This document shows positions 8,665 to 17,631 of a DNA stretch of 64,000 bases, piece after piece. The stretch covers positions 62,001 through 126,000 of the forward strand of contig NZ_RZNH01000005.1 in NCBI RefSeq assembly GCF_013141825.1, given 5' to 3'. The first letter of the stretch is position 1. Each line of letters begins with the position of its first letter. A program made the translations under genes and the position numbers. The notes under the pieces were generated by a model. It searched no databases. It was not told the origin of the DNA and was given only the letters and a program-made list of their open reading frames with translations. The DNA comes from Marinifilum caeruleilacunae. Its GTDB lineage: Bacteria > Bacteroidota > Bacteroidia > Bacteroidales > Marinifilaceae.

Positions 8665-10191
8665 TTATCTTTTTTCAATCAGTTTAATCAGGTTCTTAGG
8701 AACGTCGGTATTGTCGAAAAAGCCTGTAAACAAATCAGCTCCTACACCAATGGAACGAATTGGAATTGGTGCTGCTGTATGCGAGAAGGATGTCCAGCCA
8801 ATACCAGCTTTTTGCGATAAAATATGACATGCAGTAATCGTAAAAGGATCGTAACTACCATATAGCAAGTAGAACTGATCAGACTTTTTCATTGCCTTGT
8901 TATAGTTCATGCTTTTTTCGAATGCATTTTGAAGTTGCTGCATTTCAAACTCGCTTAGTTCTAATCCTTTTTCTGCATCGCCTAATCCGAAATGCTTTTT
9001 CACCAAAGCCAAACCGTCGTCCAACTTGTACTTTCCTTCTTTTTTCTTTTTGTACTTGGCAATGATTTCTGAGAAGTTTTCGTATGAAATGTTCTGGTGT
9101 TGAAGCAAGGCAAATGCCGATTCGTAATGATTTCCAGCAAATCCCATAGCCATACCACCAGTTTCGTGGTCGCCGGCAACTAGAATCAAAGTCTCCTCAG
9201 GATGTTTTTTATAGAAATCGAGAGCTACTGCAACAGCATTGTCGAATTGTAAGACTTCCTGAATTACAGTAGCAGCATCGTTGGCATGACAAGCCCAGTC
9301 AATTTTTCCACCTTCTACCATCATGAAGAAGCCTTTTGGGTTATCCAGTAATTCGATTCCTTTTTTGGTAAAATCGGCAAGAGAAATATCCGATTTTCCT
9401 TTCTGATCGATAAAGTAAGGAAGCGAATTTCCACCAGCCATTTTTGGAGCGATACTGATAATTTTATCATCCCCCTTTTTAAGGGCTTTGAATTCTTTCA
9501 CAGTATTGGTAAATCGATAACCTCTCGATTCGGCAATTTTTATCGAATTGCTTTCCTTCTTTTCCAAAACAACATCACCACCCATTCCAAAGTTTGCCAT
9601 TGTATTTTTTTGATCAATTTTGCCATCACCTTCAGGATGTTTAAAGCCACCTCCCGCAAAGTAATTAAAACCACTTTTGCTTAGGTCAAGACTGATATTG
9701 TAATACATGCTTCGGCTTGGTTGGTGAGCGTAAAAAGAGGCAGGAGTTGCGTGATCGATAGAAACCGAAGAAACAATTCCTACTTTATAATCTTTCTCTT
9801 TTGCCAATTCTGCAATGGTTTTTAAAGGGGTCTGACGTTTGGCATCCATTCCTACCGTACTAATTGATGTTTTAATACCAGTAGATAAGGCTGTTCCCGC
9901 TGCCGCTGATCCTGTAATAAAACGATCGGTAGCATAAGTGGTATAAAAACCTTGCTTCGGTAAAGTGTTCAGCTTTAACTTTTGAATGCCATTTGTGTTA
10001 TTAATGGCCGCAAGGTATGCCTCGGCAGTATTGGCTTGCGATAGGCCCATTCCATCTCCAATAAAATAGAAGATGTATTTTGGAGCCGATCCCTTGTAAT
10101 TGTCTCTTTCGCTTGGTTGTGCAAAAACACTGCTAATTCCAAATGCTAACGCTAGAATAAAGCAAATGGTGATTGGTTTTAATCGTATCAT
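8665..10191 (-). CDS. alkaline phosphatase, secreted
   Basis: 508 residues with a signal peptide (about 1-24, cleaved after FAQ). Metal-site motifs of the PhoA superfamily are visible: FIGDGMG (Asp46), the nucleophile segment FITGSAAAGTALSTG (Ser95), DHATPASFYAH, EGGKIDWACHANDAA and GDHETGG. It hydrolyses phosphomonoesters in the periplasm. Compared with E. coli PhoA (TDSAA) the residue before the nucleophile is Gly rather than Asp. A TAGATTTG -7 box lies on the minus strand at 10212-10219. The upstream acyl-CoA ligase gene is 91 nt away on the same strand. Confidence 0.92.
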   Translation of the reverse strand: MIRLKPITICFILALAFGISSVFAQPSERDNYKGSAPKYIFYFIGDGMGLSQANTAEAYLAAINNTNGIQKLKLNTLPKQGFYTTYATDRFITGSAAAGTALSTGIKTSISTVGMDAKRQTPLKTIAELAKEKDYKVGIVSSVSIDHATPASFYAHQPSRSMYYNISLDLSKSGFNYFAGGGFKHPEGDGKIDQKNTMANFGMGGDVVLEKKESNSIKIAESRGYRFTNTVKEFKALKKGDDKIISIAPKMAGGNSLPYFIDQKGKSDISLADFTKKGIELLDNPKGFFMMVEGGKIDWACHANDAATVIQEVLQFDNAVAVALDFYKKHPEETLILVAGDHETGGMAMGFAGNHYESAFALLQHQNISYENFSEIIAKYKKKKEGKYKLDDGLALVKKHFGLGDAEKGLELSEFEMQQLQNAFEKSMNYNKAMKKSDQFYLLYGSYDPFTITACHILSQKAGIGWTSFSHTAAPIPIRSIGVGADLFTGFFDNTDVPKNLIKLIEKR

Positions 10192-10211
10192 GATTTTGGT
10201 ATAATTTTTTC

Positions 10212-10219
10212 CAAATCTA
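10212..10219 (-). promoter_or_regulatory. -7 box for the alkaline phosphatase gene
   Basis: The minus strand reads TAGATTTG, an exact TAnnTTTG match, 20 nt upstream of the start codon. No clear -33 TTTG is seen at the usual spacing. Confidence 0.5.
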
Positions 10220-10265
10220 TAAAAAAAACATTTATCTAAAATGATTTTAAATAGTAAAAATGCTT

Positions 10266-10282
10266 AAATCTATCTTAGATTT
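10266..10282 (-). terminator. hairpin directly after the acyl-CoA ligase stop codon
   Basis: AAATCTA-TCT-TAGATTT is a perfect 7-bp stem with a 3-nt loop, abutting the stop codon at 10283-10285. On the minus strand a short T-rich stretch follows a few bases later. It is AT-rich, so a weak terminator at best. Confidence 0.4.
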
Positions 10283-12187
10283 TTATTTCATTTTTTCAAT
10301 GCTCTGCTGATTCTTTTGGTTGAAGAAATTTTTCCCTTCAGGAGAATACAAGAAGTCCACATAATCTTTAAAATATGCAATTACTTTGTCACGAACTACC
10401 TTCATGGTAGAGTTCAGAAGCTTGTTCTCCTCGGTAAATCCTTCGGGAAGAATGGCCACAGCTGTTGGTAACCAGCGGTGTGGGAACATATCTTCATATT
10501 TGCCACCTGCTTTGTATTCATTCAATTCGGCTTGCAGCATTTCCAAAGCGGCTTTCTGCCCTTCTTCGCTATCAGCCGAAAGGCTTTGCTCTTTTAATCT
10601 TGAAGCGATTGCTGCTTTGTTTGGAACAATTAAAGCGATGGTATAAGGATCCTGATTGTTGTACAAGATACACTGATCCATGAGAGGAGATTGATCAACA
10701 AATGCTTCTTCAATTCCTTCGGGACTGAATTTTTCACCATCATTGGCAATCAGCAAAGATTTGAATCGTCCTAAAACATATAGGAAACCATCCTTATCCA
10801 TATAACCCATATCGCCAGTATGTAACCATCCATCTTTCAGTGTTTCTTCCGAAGCTTTTTCATTTTTCCAGTAACCTTTCATCACGTTACCACCCTTAAT
10901 TACAATCTCACCTTTTTCTCCAACAGGAAGGGAATCTCCTTCATCATTGCAGATATTCAGATCCATATTGCTTACCAAAAATCCTGAAGAGCCCAGCTTG
11001 TGCTTGTGGTGAGCGTTAGATGAGATAATTGGAGATGCTTCCGATAATCCGTATCCCTGGTACATAGGGATGCCAATGGCATAAAAGAATTTCTGCAATT
11101 CAATGTCAAGAAGTGCACCACCTCCTACAAAGAATTTTAGATTGCCACCAAAATTTTCCCTGATTTTCGAAAACAATATTTTATCATAGATCATGTACAT
11201 AGGTTTCAGAAACATGCGGCTTCCTTTTCCTTTGTTCCATCCATGATCGTTGTATTTATAGGCCAGGTTTAAAGCTTTGTTAAACAATCGCTCTACTTTT
11301 GGCCCTTTTGCTTTAATTCCTTTTTCGATATTTTTCTTGAAATTCTTTGCCAGTGCAGGTACACTCATTAAAATATGAGGTTTAATTTCCTTGATATTTT
11401 TAGGAATATTTTTCAAGGCCTCCATAGGAGAATTTCCTTGTTGCACCGCAGCAATGGATGCTCCCTTAAGCATAAAACTGTATATGCCGGCAGTATGAGC
11501 AAAAGAGTGATCCCAAGGCAAAATCAGTAAAGTTCTGTAATGCTCTGGAATATGCATCAAACTCGATGATTGAATAACGTTGCTGGTGTAATTGTTATGC
11601 GTTAGAATAATTCCTTTAGGATCGGCAGTTGTACCCGATGTATAGGAAATATTTGCATTGTCATTGGCTTCAATCTTGTTCTGAATTTTTCTTAGCTCTT
11701 TTTGATCATCTTCCGATAAGGATTCGCCAAGTTTTAAAATCTCCGAAAGGTAAACCTCTTTCTCTTCCAGTTTTACACTCTCATCAATTACAATCACTTT
11801 CTCAAGACTTTCCAGTTCATCCTTTATCAATCTTACTTTTTCGATGTGATTTTTCGAAACAATAACATACCTTGCTTCCGAGTGAATCAATCTAAATTTA
11901 AGTTCGTTTTGAGCATCAAGCTTTACCGAAAGAGGAACATTAACTGCACCGGTAAACAAAATTCCAAGCTCAGAAAGAACCCAGGCATTTCGCCCTTCCG
12001 ATAAAAGTCCAATACGATCGCCTTTCTGAATGCCTGAAGCATACAAACCTGCAGCAAGTTTCAGTACCTGATCATATAAATTGCCATAGGAAAGCGATTC
12101 GAATTTTTTGCCATTGTGTTCCCATAAATACGGGTTGTTACCGTATTTTTTTACACTTTCTTCAAAAAGTTGAATGATTGTATTCAT
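10283..12187 (-). CDS. AMP-dependent synthetase, long-chain fatty acid-CoA ligase type
   Basis: 634 residues from MNTIIQLFEES. The frame extends 35 codons further upstream, but that part is hydrophobic and unrelated to the family, so the internal ATG is chosen. The AMP-binding signature SYTSGTTADPKG, the GYGLSEASPI motif and the GWLHTGDMG motif define the ANL superfamily; the overall length and order fit FadD15-like acyl-CoA synthetases, which activate fatty acids with ATP and CoA. The protein should be cytosolic or membrane-associated. It may share a transcript with the phosphatase gene downstream, though a hairpin lies between. Confidence 0.9.
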   Translation of the reverse strand: MNTIIQLFEESVKKYGNNPYLWEHNGKKFESLSYGNLYDQVLKLAAGLYASGIQKGDRIGLLSEGRNAWVLSELGILFTGAVNVPLSVKLDAQNELKFRLIHSEARYVIVSKNHIEKVRLIKDELESLEKVIVIDESVKLEEKEVYLSEILKLGESLSEDDQKELRKIQNKIEANDNANISYTSGTTADPKGIILTHNNYTSNVIQSSSLMHIPEHYRTLLILPWDHSFAHTAGIYSFMLKGASIAAVQQGNSPMEALKNIPKNIKEIKPHILMSVPALAKNFKKNIEKGIKAKGPKVERLFNKALNLAYKYNDHGWNKGKGSRMFLKPMYMIYDKILFSKIRENFGGNLKFFVGGGALLDIELQKFFYAIGIPMYQGYGLSEASPIISSNAHHKHKLGSSGFLVSNMDLNICNDEGDSLPVGEKGEIVIKGGNVMKGYWKNEKASEETLKDGWLHTGDMGYMDKDGFLYVLGRFKSLLIANDGEKFSPEGIEEAFVDQSPLMDQCILYNNQDPYTIALIVPNKAAIASRLKEQSLSADSEEGQKAALEMLQAELNEYKAGGKYEDMFPHRWLPTAVAILPEGFTEENKLLNSTMKVVRDKVIAYFKDYVDFLYSPEGKNFFNQKNQQSIEKMK

Positions 12188-12530
12188 CGATATATTGTGT
12201 ATGTCTGATGTGTAATTTAGTAAGAAAGCCAAAAGTAATTGATTCGTGGTGCCAAAGCAAATTAAACAATTTAAAAATTTATAAAGAATCAATAGAAAAT
12301 GGCAATTCGTAAAAGCATGTTTAAAAAGCTGATATTTCTTCTTGTTTTTACTTTCGCAAATATCTATTTTGAAGCCGATTAAAAAAAGATGAGACTGGAA
12401 AATAGGACCTTATGAGTTCACCCAAAATTAATTCCGAATTGTCTATAAAATAAAAGGAAACAAAAAATAACAAAAAACAACAAAAAACAACAAAAAACAA
12501 CAAAAAACAACAAAAACTAACCTTAACCCA
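12188..12530. other. 343-bp divergent intergenic region (acyl-CoA ligase / aminotransferase)
   Basis: This region must hold both divergent promoters. A TACTTTCG (12350-12357 region, plus strand), close to TAnnTTTG, is the best plus-strand -7 candidate. The last 70 bases are the CAAAAAACAA tandem array, listed separately. No coding potential is seen. Confidence 0.5.
12461..12520 (+). repeat. tandem repeat, 10-bp unit CAAAAAACAA, six copies
   Basis: Six consecutive 10-bp units fill 12461-12520; the four inner copies are identical, the first (CAAAAAATAA) and last (CAAAAACTAA) differ by one or two bases. The array ends 10 nt before the ATG of the aminotransferase gene, so it sits in the 5' leader. 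The A-tracts are phased with the DNA helix. Confidence 0.95.
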
Positions 12531-14003
12531 ATGAGTAGTTTAGAAAAATATTTCAAGAAATTTCGTAAAAATACGGTAGGTTATGATGCCTGCTTTTACT
12601 CGCCGTATGGTAAGCAGAAGATTGTTTATGCCGATTGGATAGCCAGTGGCAGACTATATGGTCCGCTGGAAAAGAAGATGTTAAAGGAATTTGGGCCTTA
12701 TGTGGCAAATACACATACCGAGACCAACGAAACAGGAACTTTAATGACTCAATCCTATCATCGAGCGCAGGAGTTGATTAAGAAACACGTAAATGCAGGT
12801 CCAGATGATGTAATTATTCACGCAGGATTTGGGATGACGGCTGTAGTGAATAAACTACAGAGAATTTTAGGACTGAAAGGTTGCGGATTAATCGGAAAAT
12901 ATCAGTGCCAAAAGGAGAGAGAAAAGCCGGTCGTGTTTATTACTCACATGGAGCATCATTCAAACCAAACATCATGGTACGAAACCAATGTTGATGTAGT
13001 GGTAGTTCCTCCTGGAGAAGGTCTGACTATTAGTCTCGACAACCTACGTGCTGAACTGGAGAAATATAAGGATCGTGAAATGAAAATTGGTTCATTTACA
13101 GCCTGTTCGAATGTTACTGGAATTGTAACACCATATCACGAAATGTCAAAAATCATGCACGAATATGGTGGCATCTGTTTAATCGATTTTGCAGCTTCGG
13201 CTCCATATGTTGATATTGATATGCACCCTGAAGACCCTATGATGAAACTGGATGGTGTTTTCTTCTCGCCACATAAATTTCTTGGCGGACCAGGTTCATC
13301 GGGCGTAATGATTTTTGATTCGAAACTATACAATTGCGAGGTGCCTGATAACCCTGGTGGAGGAACGGTTGACTGGACCAACCCATGGGGAAAATACAAG
13401 TTTGTAGACAATATTGAAGCGAGGGAAGATGGTGGAACTCCAGGGTTTTTACAAGCCATTCGCACAGCACTGGCCATTGAGGTTAAAAACCAAATGGGAA
13501 CCAAAAATATTGCAGACCGCGAGGAAGAGCTTTTGGAGTTGGCATTTACAAAACTAAAGAATGTAAAAGATGTACATATTCTTGCTGATAATGTGCAAAA
13601 GCGATTGGGTATTCTATCATTCTACGTAGAATACATTCACTACAATTTATTGGTGAAATTATTGAACGATCGATTTGGAATCCAGGTAAGAGGAGGTTGT
13701 GCGTGTGCTGGAACATACGGTCACTACTTGTTGGAGGTAAGCCAGGAACAATCGGATGCCATTACCAATGAAATTACTTCAGGTGATTTATCGCACAAAC
13801 CAGGTTGGGTACGCTGGTCGTTACATCCTACAACTACCAATAAGGAGGTGCTATACTTTATCGATTCTTTAGAGAAAGTAATTGAAAACTTCGAAGAATG
13901 GAAACAAGATTATACCTACAACCGCAAAGTAAATGAGTTCTATTACAGCGGTAATAAAAATGCAAAAAAGCAAATTGAGGTGAACGGATTGTTCAGCTTG
14001 TAA
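12531..14003 (+). CDS. class V aminotransferase-fold PLP enzyme (cysteine desulfurase-like)
   Basis: 490 residues. The PLP lysine lies in FFSPHKFLGGPGSSG (about 241-255); IDFAASAPYVDID supplies the cofactor-binding Asp, and a conserved-looking cysteine loop RGGCACAGTYGH lies near residue 387, at the place of the catalytic Cys loop of SufS/IscS-type enzymes. It is longer than SufS (about 405) because of N- and C-terminal extensions. Likely a sulfur- or selenium-transferring lyase or an aminotransferase of uncertain substrate. It is monocistronic, preceded by the 10-bp tandem array and followed by a strong terminator. Confidence 0.85.
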   Translation: MSSLEKYFKKFRKNTVGYDACFYSPYGKQKIVYADWIASGRLYGPLEKKMLKEFGPYVANTHTETNETGTLMTQSYHRAQELIKKHVNAGPDDVIIHAGFGMTAVVNKLQRILGLKGCGLIGKYQCQKEREKPVVFITHMEHHSNQTSWYETNVDVVVVPPGEGLTISLDNLRAELEKYKDREMKIGSFTACSNVTGIVTPYHEMSKIMHEYGGICLIDFAASAPYVDIDMHPEDPMMKLDGVFFSPHKFLGGPGSSGVMIFDSKLYNCEVPDNPGGGTVDWTNPWGKYKFVDNIEAREDGGTPGFLQAIRTALAIEVKNQMGTKNIADREEELLELAFTKLKNVKDVHILADNVQKRLGILSFYVEYIHYNLLVKLLNDRFGIQVRGGCACAGTYGHYLLEVSQEQSDAITNEITSGDLSHKPGWVRWSLHPTTTNKEVLYFIDSLEKVIENFEEWKQDYTYNRKVNEFYYSGNKNAKKQIEVNGLFSL

Positions 14004-14010
14004 AATATTG

Positions 14011-14060
14011 AATGCTTATCTGATAAATCGTTTTCTTCGATTTCTCGGATAAGCATTTTT
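14011..14060 (+). terminator. terminator of the aminotransferase gene
   Basis: AATGCTTATC (14011-14020) pairs with GATAAGCATT (14048-14057), with an inner stem AAATCG/CGATTT (14025-14030 with 14038-14043), followed by a run of Ts. It begins 8 nt after the stop codon. Confidence 0.85.
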
Positions 14061-14246
14061 TGTGCCCTTTTTTATCCTGTAAAAGCCAATCGATAATTAA
14101 ATAACTCAGAATAAGATATGCTTATTCAATAGATTAAGCAGAATGATAAATGTACTTCATACAACATCATCAATCATCTTTTACTTTCCAGACTGATTTA
14201 GCAATTTATTAACCTCCACATGGCTTTTCAGCTGTAAATATTTTTA

Positions 14247-14254
14247 TATTTTTG
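14247..14254 (+). promoter_or_regulatory. -7 box of the first metallophosphoesterase copy
   Basis: TATTTTTG matches TAnnTTTG and lies 28 nt before the GTG start. The same box, with almost the same surroundings (AAATATTTTTATATTTTTG), precedes the second copy at 15364-15371, so the promoter was duplicated together with the gene. Confidence 0.6.
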
Positions 14255-14282
14255 GCCCGATTTTAACCAATTGAAAAATAAG

Positions 14283-15221
14283 GTGTACGATATTATTGGA
14301 GACATTCACGGAGAGGCGGAAACACTAAGAAAACTGTTAGTTTCGTTGGGATATACAAAGAAAGGGGAGGGATATTCTCATTCTGAAAGAAAAGCGGTAT
14401 TTGTAGGCGATTTTTTAGATAGAGGACCAGATAATTTTGCAACATTAGAAATTGTGGAGCGAATGGTAAATGCTGGAAATGCGTATGCAGTTTTGGGCAA
14501 TCATGAACTCAATGTGATTTCTTACTACACAAAGTACGAGAATGGAGAATATCTGCGCGAGCATAATGCAAAGAACAGAGCAGGAATAAAAAGCTCTTAT
14601 GAAGAGTTTAAAACGGATAAAGCAAAACGAAAGTATTACCTAAAGTGGCTTCGCACATTGCCGCTATTTCTGGAACTTGATGAGTTTAGGGTTGTACATG
14701 CAGCCTGGGACGATAAGGCGGTGGCATTACTAAAGAAGGAAAACCCTGAAAATAGATTAAGCAAAAAATTTCTACGACGTGTTTTTTCGGAACGCGGAGA
14801 GCTATTCAAAGCCATGCTGCTCATTTTAAAAGGTCGTGAGTTCAAGATGCCCGAAGATATGATTTTGAAAGATGGACATGGTTTTAAGCGAATGGCGTAC
14901 AGAATTAAATGGTGGGAGCCAATAAATGGACAAACATTTGAGGAAATTTCTTTGGGGAATAAGTTCAGTTTACCTAATTACACCATACCCCAGGAACTTT
15001 GCTTTGATATTCCACTGTATCCATTCAATGAAAAACCAGTATTTTTTGGTCATTACTGTTTAAATGATAAAGCGGGAGTAATTCGTGAGAACTTGTGCTG
15101 TGTGGATGGATGCATTGCCGATGGAGGTGTAATGCTTGCTTACAGATGGGAGAGTGGAAAGCTCGATCAAAATAATATTGTGCAGGTGGAAAAGGCAAGG
15201 CTAGAAACAATGGTTGAGTAA
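14283..15221 (+). CDS. metallophosphoesterase, PrpE/ApaH-like (tandem copy 1)
   Basis: 312 residues from a GTG start. The frame reaches a TTG four codons earlier (14271), but the paralogue downstream begins at the equivalent GTG, so GTG is preferred. Calcineurin-like metal motifs: DIIGDIHGE (1st), VGDFLDRGPD (2nd), LGNHELN (3rd), VVHAAWD and FFGHYCLN with the late histidines. Relatives include Ser/Thr protein phosphatases and symmetrical diadenosine tetraphosphatases; the exact substrate is not evident. The body between residues 90 and 200 is rich in Lys/Arg/Glu helices. Copy 2 starts 177 nt downstream. Confidence 0.85.
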   Translation: MYDIIGDIHGEAETLRKLLVSLGYTKKGEGYSHSERKAVFVGDFLDRGPDNFATLEIVERMVNAGNAYAVLGNHELNVISYYTKYENGEYLREHNAKNRAGIKSSYEEFKTDKAKRKYYLKWLRTLPLFLELDEFRVVHAAWDDKAVALLKKENPENRLSKKFLRRVFSERGELFKAMLLILKGREFKMPEDMILKDGHGFKRMAYRIKWWEPINGQTFEEISLGNKFSLPNYTIPQELCFDIPLYPFNEKPVFFGHYCLNDKAGVIRENLCCVDGCIADGGVMLAYRWESGKLDQNNIVQVEKARLETMVE

Positions 15222-15363
15222 ATAATTGTTGAGCGCAAGTGAAAAAAACAAGATGGATTTTTAGCTAAATTTTATTGATGATGATAAAAGATGTGAAAAG
15301 AAATTCTTCCATTTACGGTAGCACACTTATCCATCCTTCACTTTTCTCTTTCAAATATTTTTA

Positions 15364-15371
15364 TATTTTTG
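15364..15371 (+). promoter_or_regulatory. -7 box of the second metallophosphoesterase copy
   Basis: TATTTTTG, a TAnnTTTG match, 27 nt before the GTG start; the counterpart of the box at 14247-14254. Confidence 0.6.
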
Positions 15372-15398
15372 ATATAGATTAACCAATCAGACGAAGAC

Positions 15399-16334
15399 GT
15401 GTACGATATAATAGGAGACATTCACGGAGAGGCGGAAACACTTAAAAAGCTACTAAAATCCTTAGGTTACAACGATAGTGAAGAGGGATTTTTTCATCCC
15501 GAAAGGAAAGCTGTTTTTGTTGGAGATTTTGTAGATAGAGGTCCACAAATATTTGAGACCCTTAAAATTGTGAAGAAAATGGTTACATCAAACAATGCCT
15601 ACGCGGTTGTTGGTAATCATGAACTGAATGTATTGGCTTACTATACCAAAGATGAAGATGGTGCTTATCTTCGCGACCATAATCTGAAGAATAAAACTCA
15701 GATCAAGAAAACTTACGAAGAGTTTAAAATTGATAAGGAAAAACGCAAGAAGTATTTAAAATGGCTTAGAACGCTTCCAATTTTCCTGGAGTTGGATGGA
15801 TTTAGAGTTGTGCATGCCTCATGGGATGATAAGGCAGTTGAACTTATTAGAAGGGAGAACCCGGAAAATAGGTTGAGCAAAAAGTTTTTACGCAGAATTT
15901 ATTTCGAACGTGGCGAAGTTTTTAACGCTCTGATGCTTTTATTAAAAGGTCGTGAGTTCAATATGCCAGACGATATGGTATTAAAAGATGGATATGGCTT
16001 TAAGCGTTCGGCCTACAGAATAAAGTGGTGGGAACCAATGCAAGGAAAAAGCTTTAATGACATATCCTTTGGGAATAAGTTTAAATTGCCATCGTACACC
16101 ATTCCAATTGAACTGTGCTACGATATTCCTTTGTACCCGGAAAGTGACTTGCCCGTGTTTTTTGGTCATTACTGCTTAAATGAAAAGGCTGGAGTAATCA
16201 GGAATAACTTGTGTTGTGTTGATGGTTGCATTGCAAATGGTGGCGTAATGATTGCTTACCGTTGGGACAATAAAAAGCTCGACCAATCGAATTTAATTCG
16301 TATCGAAAAAGTTAAAAAGGTAGAAGCTTTCTAA
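15399..16334 (+). CDS. metallophosphoesterase, PrpE/ApaH-like (tandem copy 2)
   Basis: 311 residues from GTG. By eye about three quarters of positions are identical to copy 1 along the full length, including all metal motifs (DIIGDIHGE, VGDFVDRGPQ, VGNHELN, VVHASWD, FFGHYCLN) and the C-terminal LCCVDGCIANGGVM. Each copy has its own promoter box, so they may be expressed separately. Conservation of every metal ligand in both argues that both are active. No terminator is obvious after either. Confidence 0.85.
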   Translation: MYDIIGDIHGEAETLKKLLKSLGYNDSEEGFFHPERKAVFVGDFVDRGPQIFETLKIVKKMVTSNNAYAVVGNHELNVLAYYTKDEDGAYLRDHNLKNKTQIKKTYEEFKIDKEKRKKYLKWLRTLPIFLELDGFRVVHASWDDKAVELIRRENPENRLSKKFLRRIYFERGEVFNALMLLLKGREFNMPDDMVLKDGYGFKRSAYRIKWWEPMQGKSFNDISFGNKFKLPSYTIPIELCYDIPLYPESDLPVFFGHYCLNEKAGVIRNNLCCVDGCIANGGVMIAYRWDNKKLDQSNLIRIEKVKKVEAF

Positions 16335-16383
16335 ACTTGCTTCTTTTCAGAAATTGGATTGGGTTTTTAGATCGAATTCAGAT

Positions 16384-16758
16384 TTATAGCTTTAATTTTT
16401 TGGCGTAGATTAGGAATAGAATGCCAGAAAATGATAGTGGAATTAAAATGAGAAAAACTGCCCAACTCATGGTGTCGAGAAATCCATACAATGCAATGGC
16501 AACACTACAAAGTACCATGATGTATCCACCAATTTTAATCTTCCAAAAGGACAATAAAAAACCTGTACCATAGAGCATTGCAAGAGCATAGAAAACAAAA
16601 ATCCATAATTCTGTATATTCCGATTTGGTATCCAGAATTTCAATAAACTCGGGAACCATAAAGAGCAGAAAGACTCCTGTAATTAGGAATCCAATAATCC
16701 TGGCGATAATGAGAAAGAATCGCGAAGGATGGTCCTGATAATTCATTCTTCTTTCCAT
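16384..16758 (-). CDS. small membrane protein of unknown function, four helices
   Basis: 124 residues with four predicted transmembrane helices (about 14-37, 50-68, 74-92, 97-118) and short basic ends (MERRMNYQDH, KKLKL). I do not recognise the family. The second Met (residue 5, base 16746) is an alternative start. It stands alone, converging on the metallophosphoesterase copy 2 and divergent from the HAD gene. Confidence 0.65.
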   Translation of the reverse strand: MERRMNYQDHPSRFFLIIARIIGFLITGVFLLFMVPEFIEILDTKSEYTELWIFVFYALAMLYGTGFLLSFWKIKIGGYIMVLCSVAIALYGFLDTMSWAVFLILIPLSFSGILFLIYAKKLKL

Positions 16759-16889
16759 AGTTTCACGGACTTGCTATGAGAAATAACTATACTACGCTAA
16801 GCATAATTAAATGTAAGCAATTGAGCAGATAATGTCAAGAAGAAATATTTAACAAGAAATTATTGGGCAATATGTCCAAACCCTTCATC

Positions 16890-16919
16890 TTGTATTTTTA
16901 TAGAATGTTTGTAATTTCG
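16890..16919 (+). promoter_or_regulatory. promoter of the HAD hydrolase gene (-33 TTG, -7 TAATTTCG)
   Basis: TTG at 16890-16892 and TAATTTCG at 16912-16919 are separated by 19 nt, the spacing typical of Bacteroidota -33/-7 promoters; the -7 box differs from TAnnTTTG at one base. The ATG is 22 nt further on. Confidence 0.6.
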
Positions 16920-16941
16920 CCAAAGCAAAAAGTAAAAATCT

Positions 16942-17631
16942 ATGGAAAAAATAAAGGTAATTGGTTTCGATGCGGATGATACACTTTGGGTAAATGAACC
17001 CTATTTTCGTGAAACCGAAATGAAATTCTGTGAACTGTTAACCAATGGAATGAGCCTAGATGAAGTTACCAAAGAGCTTTTTGCAATTGAAATTGGAAAT
17101 ATTCCATTGTATGGATATGGAACCAAGGCATTTATTTTATCTATGCTCGAAACAGGACTGAAAATTACCAATGGTAATCTATCATCAGAGAAGGTAAAAG
17201 CGATTCTTGAACTGGGAAAAGAGCAAATTAATAAACCAGTTGAGCTGATTGATGGAGTAGAAGAAGTTTTAAAAGAATTGTTCGGAAAGTACCGATTGAT
17301 TGTTGCCACCAAAGGTGATTTGCTCGACCAGGAGAGGAAATTGAAAAAATCAGGATTGCTAAAGTATTTTCACCATATCGAAGTGATGAGCGACAAGCAA
17401 GTGGCTGATTACGAAAAACTAATCAAGCACCTTGATATCAGTCCGGAAGAATTTTTAATGGTTGGAAACTCCTTAAAGTCGGATATTATGCCAGTTTTAC
17501 AATTGGGTTGCAAGGCGGTGCATGTGCCTTTTCATACCACCTGGGAGCACGAGCAGTTGAGCGAAGAAGAGATTGAAAACACAGATTTTCACAAAATCGA
17601 TTCCATCAAGGAGCTTCTTACTTTCGTGTAA
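16942..17631 (+). CDS. HAD family hydrolase
   Basis: 229 residues. Motif I GFDADDTLW (Asp9 nucleophile, Asp11), motif II VATKGD, a lysine after it (about 135-165) and motif IV MVGNSLKSDI are all present, with a helical cap between residues 18 and 95. This is the subfamily I (phosphoglycolate phosphatase-like) arrangement; probable small phosphoester substrate, not identifiable. Its last 14 nt overlap the 3' end of the converging cyclophilin gene. Confidence 0.85.
   Translation: MEKIKVIGFDADDTLWVNEPYFRETEMKFCELLTNGMSLDEVTKELFAIEIGNIPLYGYGTKAFILSMLETGLKITNGNLSSEKVKAILELGKEQINKPVELIDGVEEVLKELFGKYRLIVATKGDLLDQERKLKKSGLLKYFHHIEVMSDKQVADYEKLIKHLDISPEEFLMVGNSLKSDIMPVLQLGCKAVHVPFHTTWEHEQLSEEEIENTDFHKIDSIKELLTFV

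Noticed and set aside
10283-12292. Longer start for the acyl-CoA ligase (12292)
   Set aside because: The extra 35 residues are hydrophobic and unlike the family; the ATG at 12187 begins at the conserved region.
12461-12520. CRISPR-like array
   Set aside because: The 10-bp units have no spacers; it is a simple tandem repeat and no cas genes are near.
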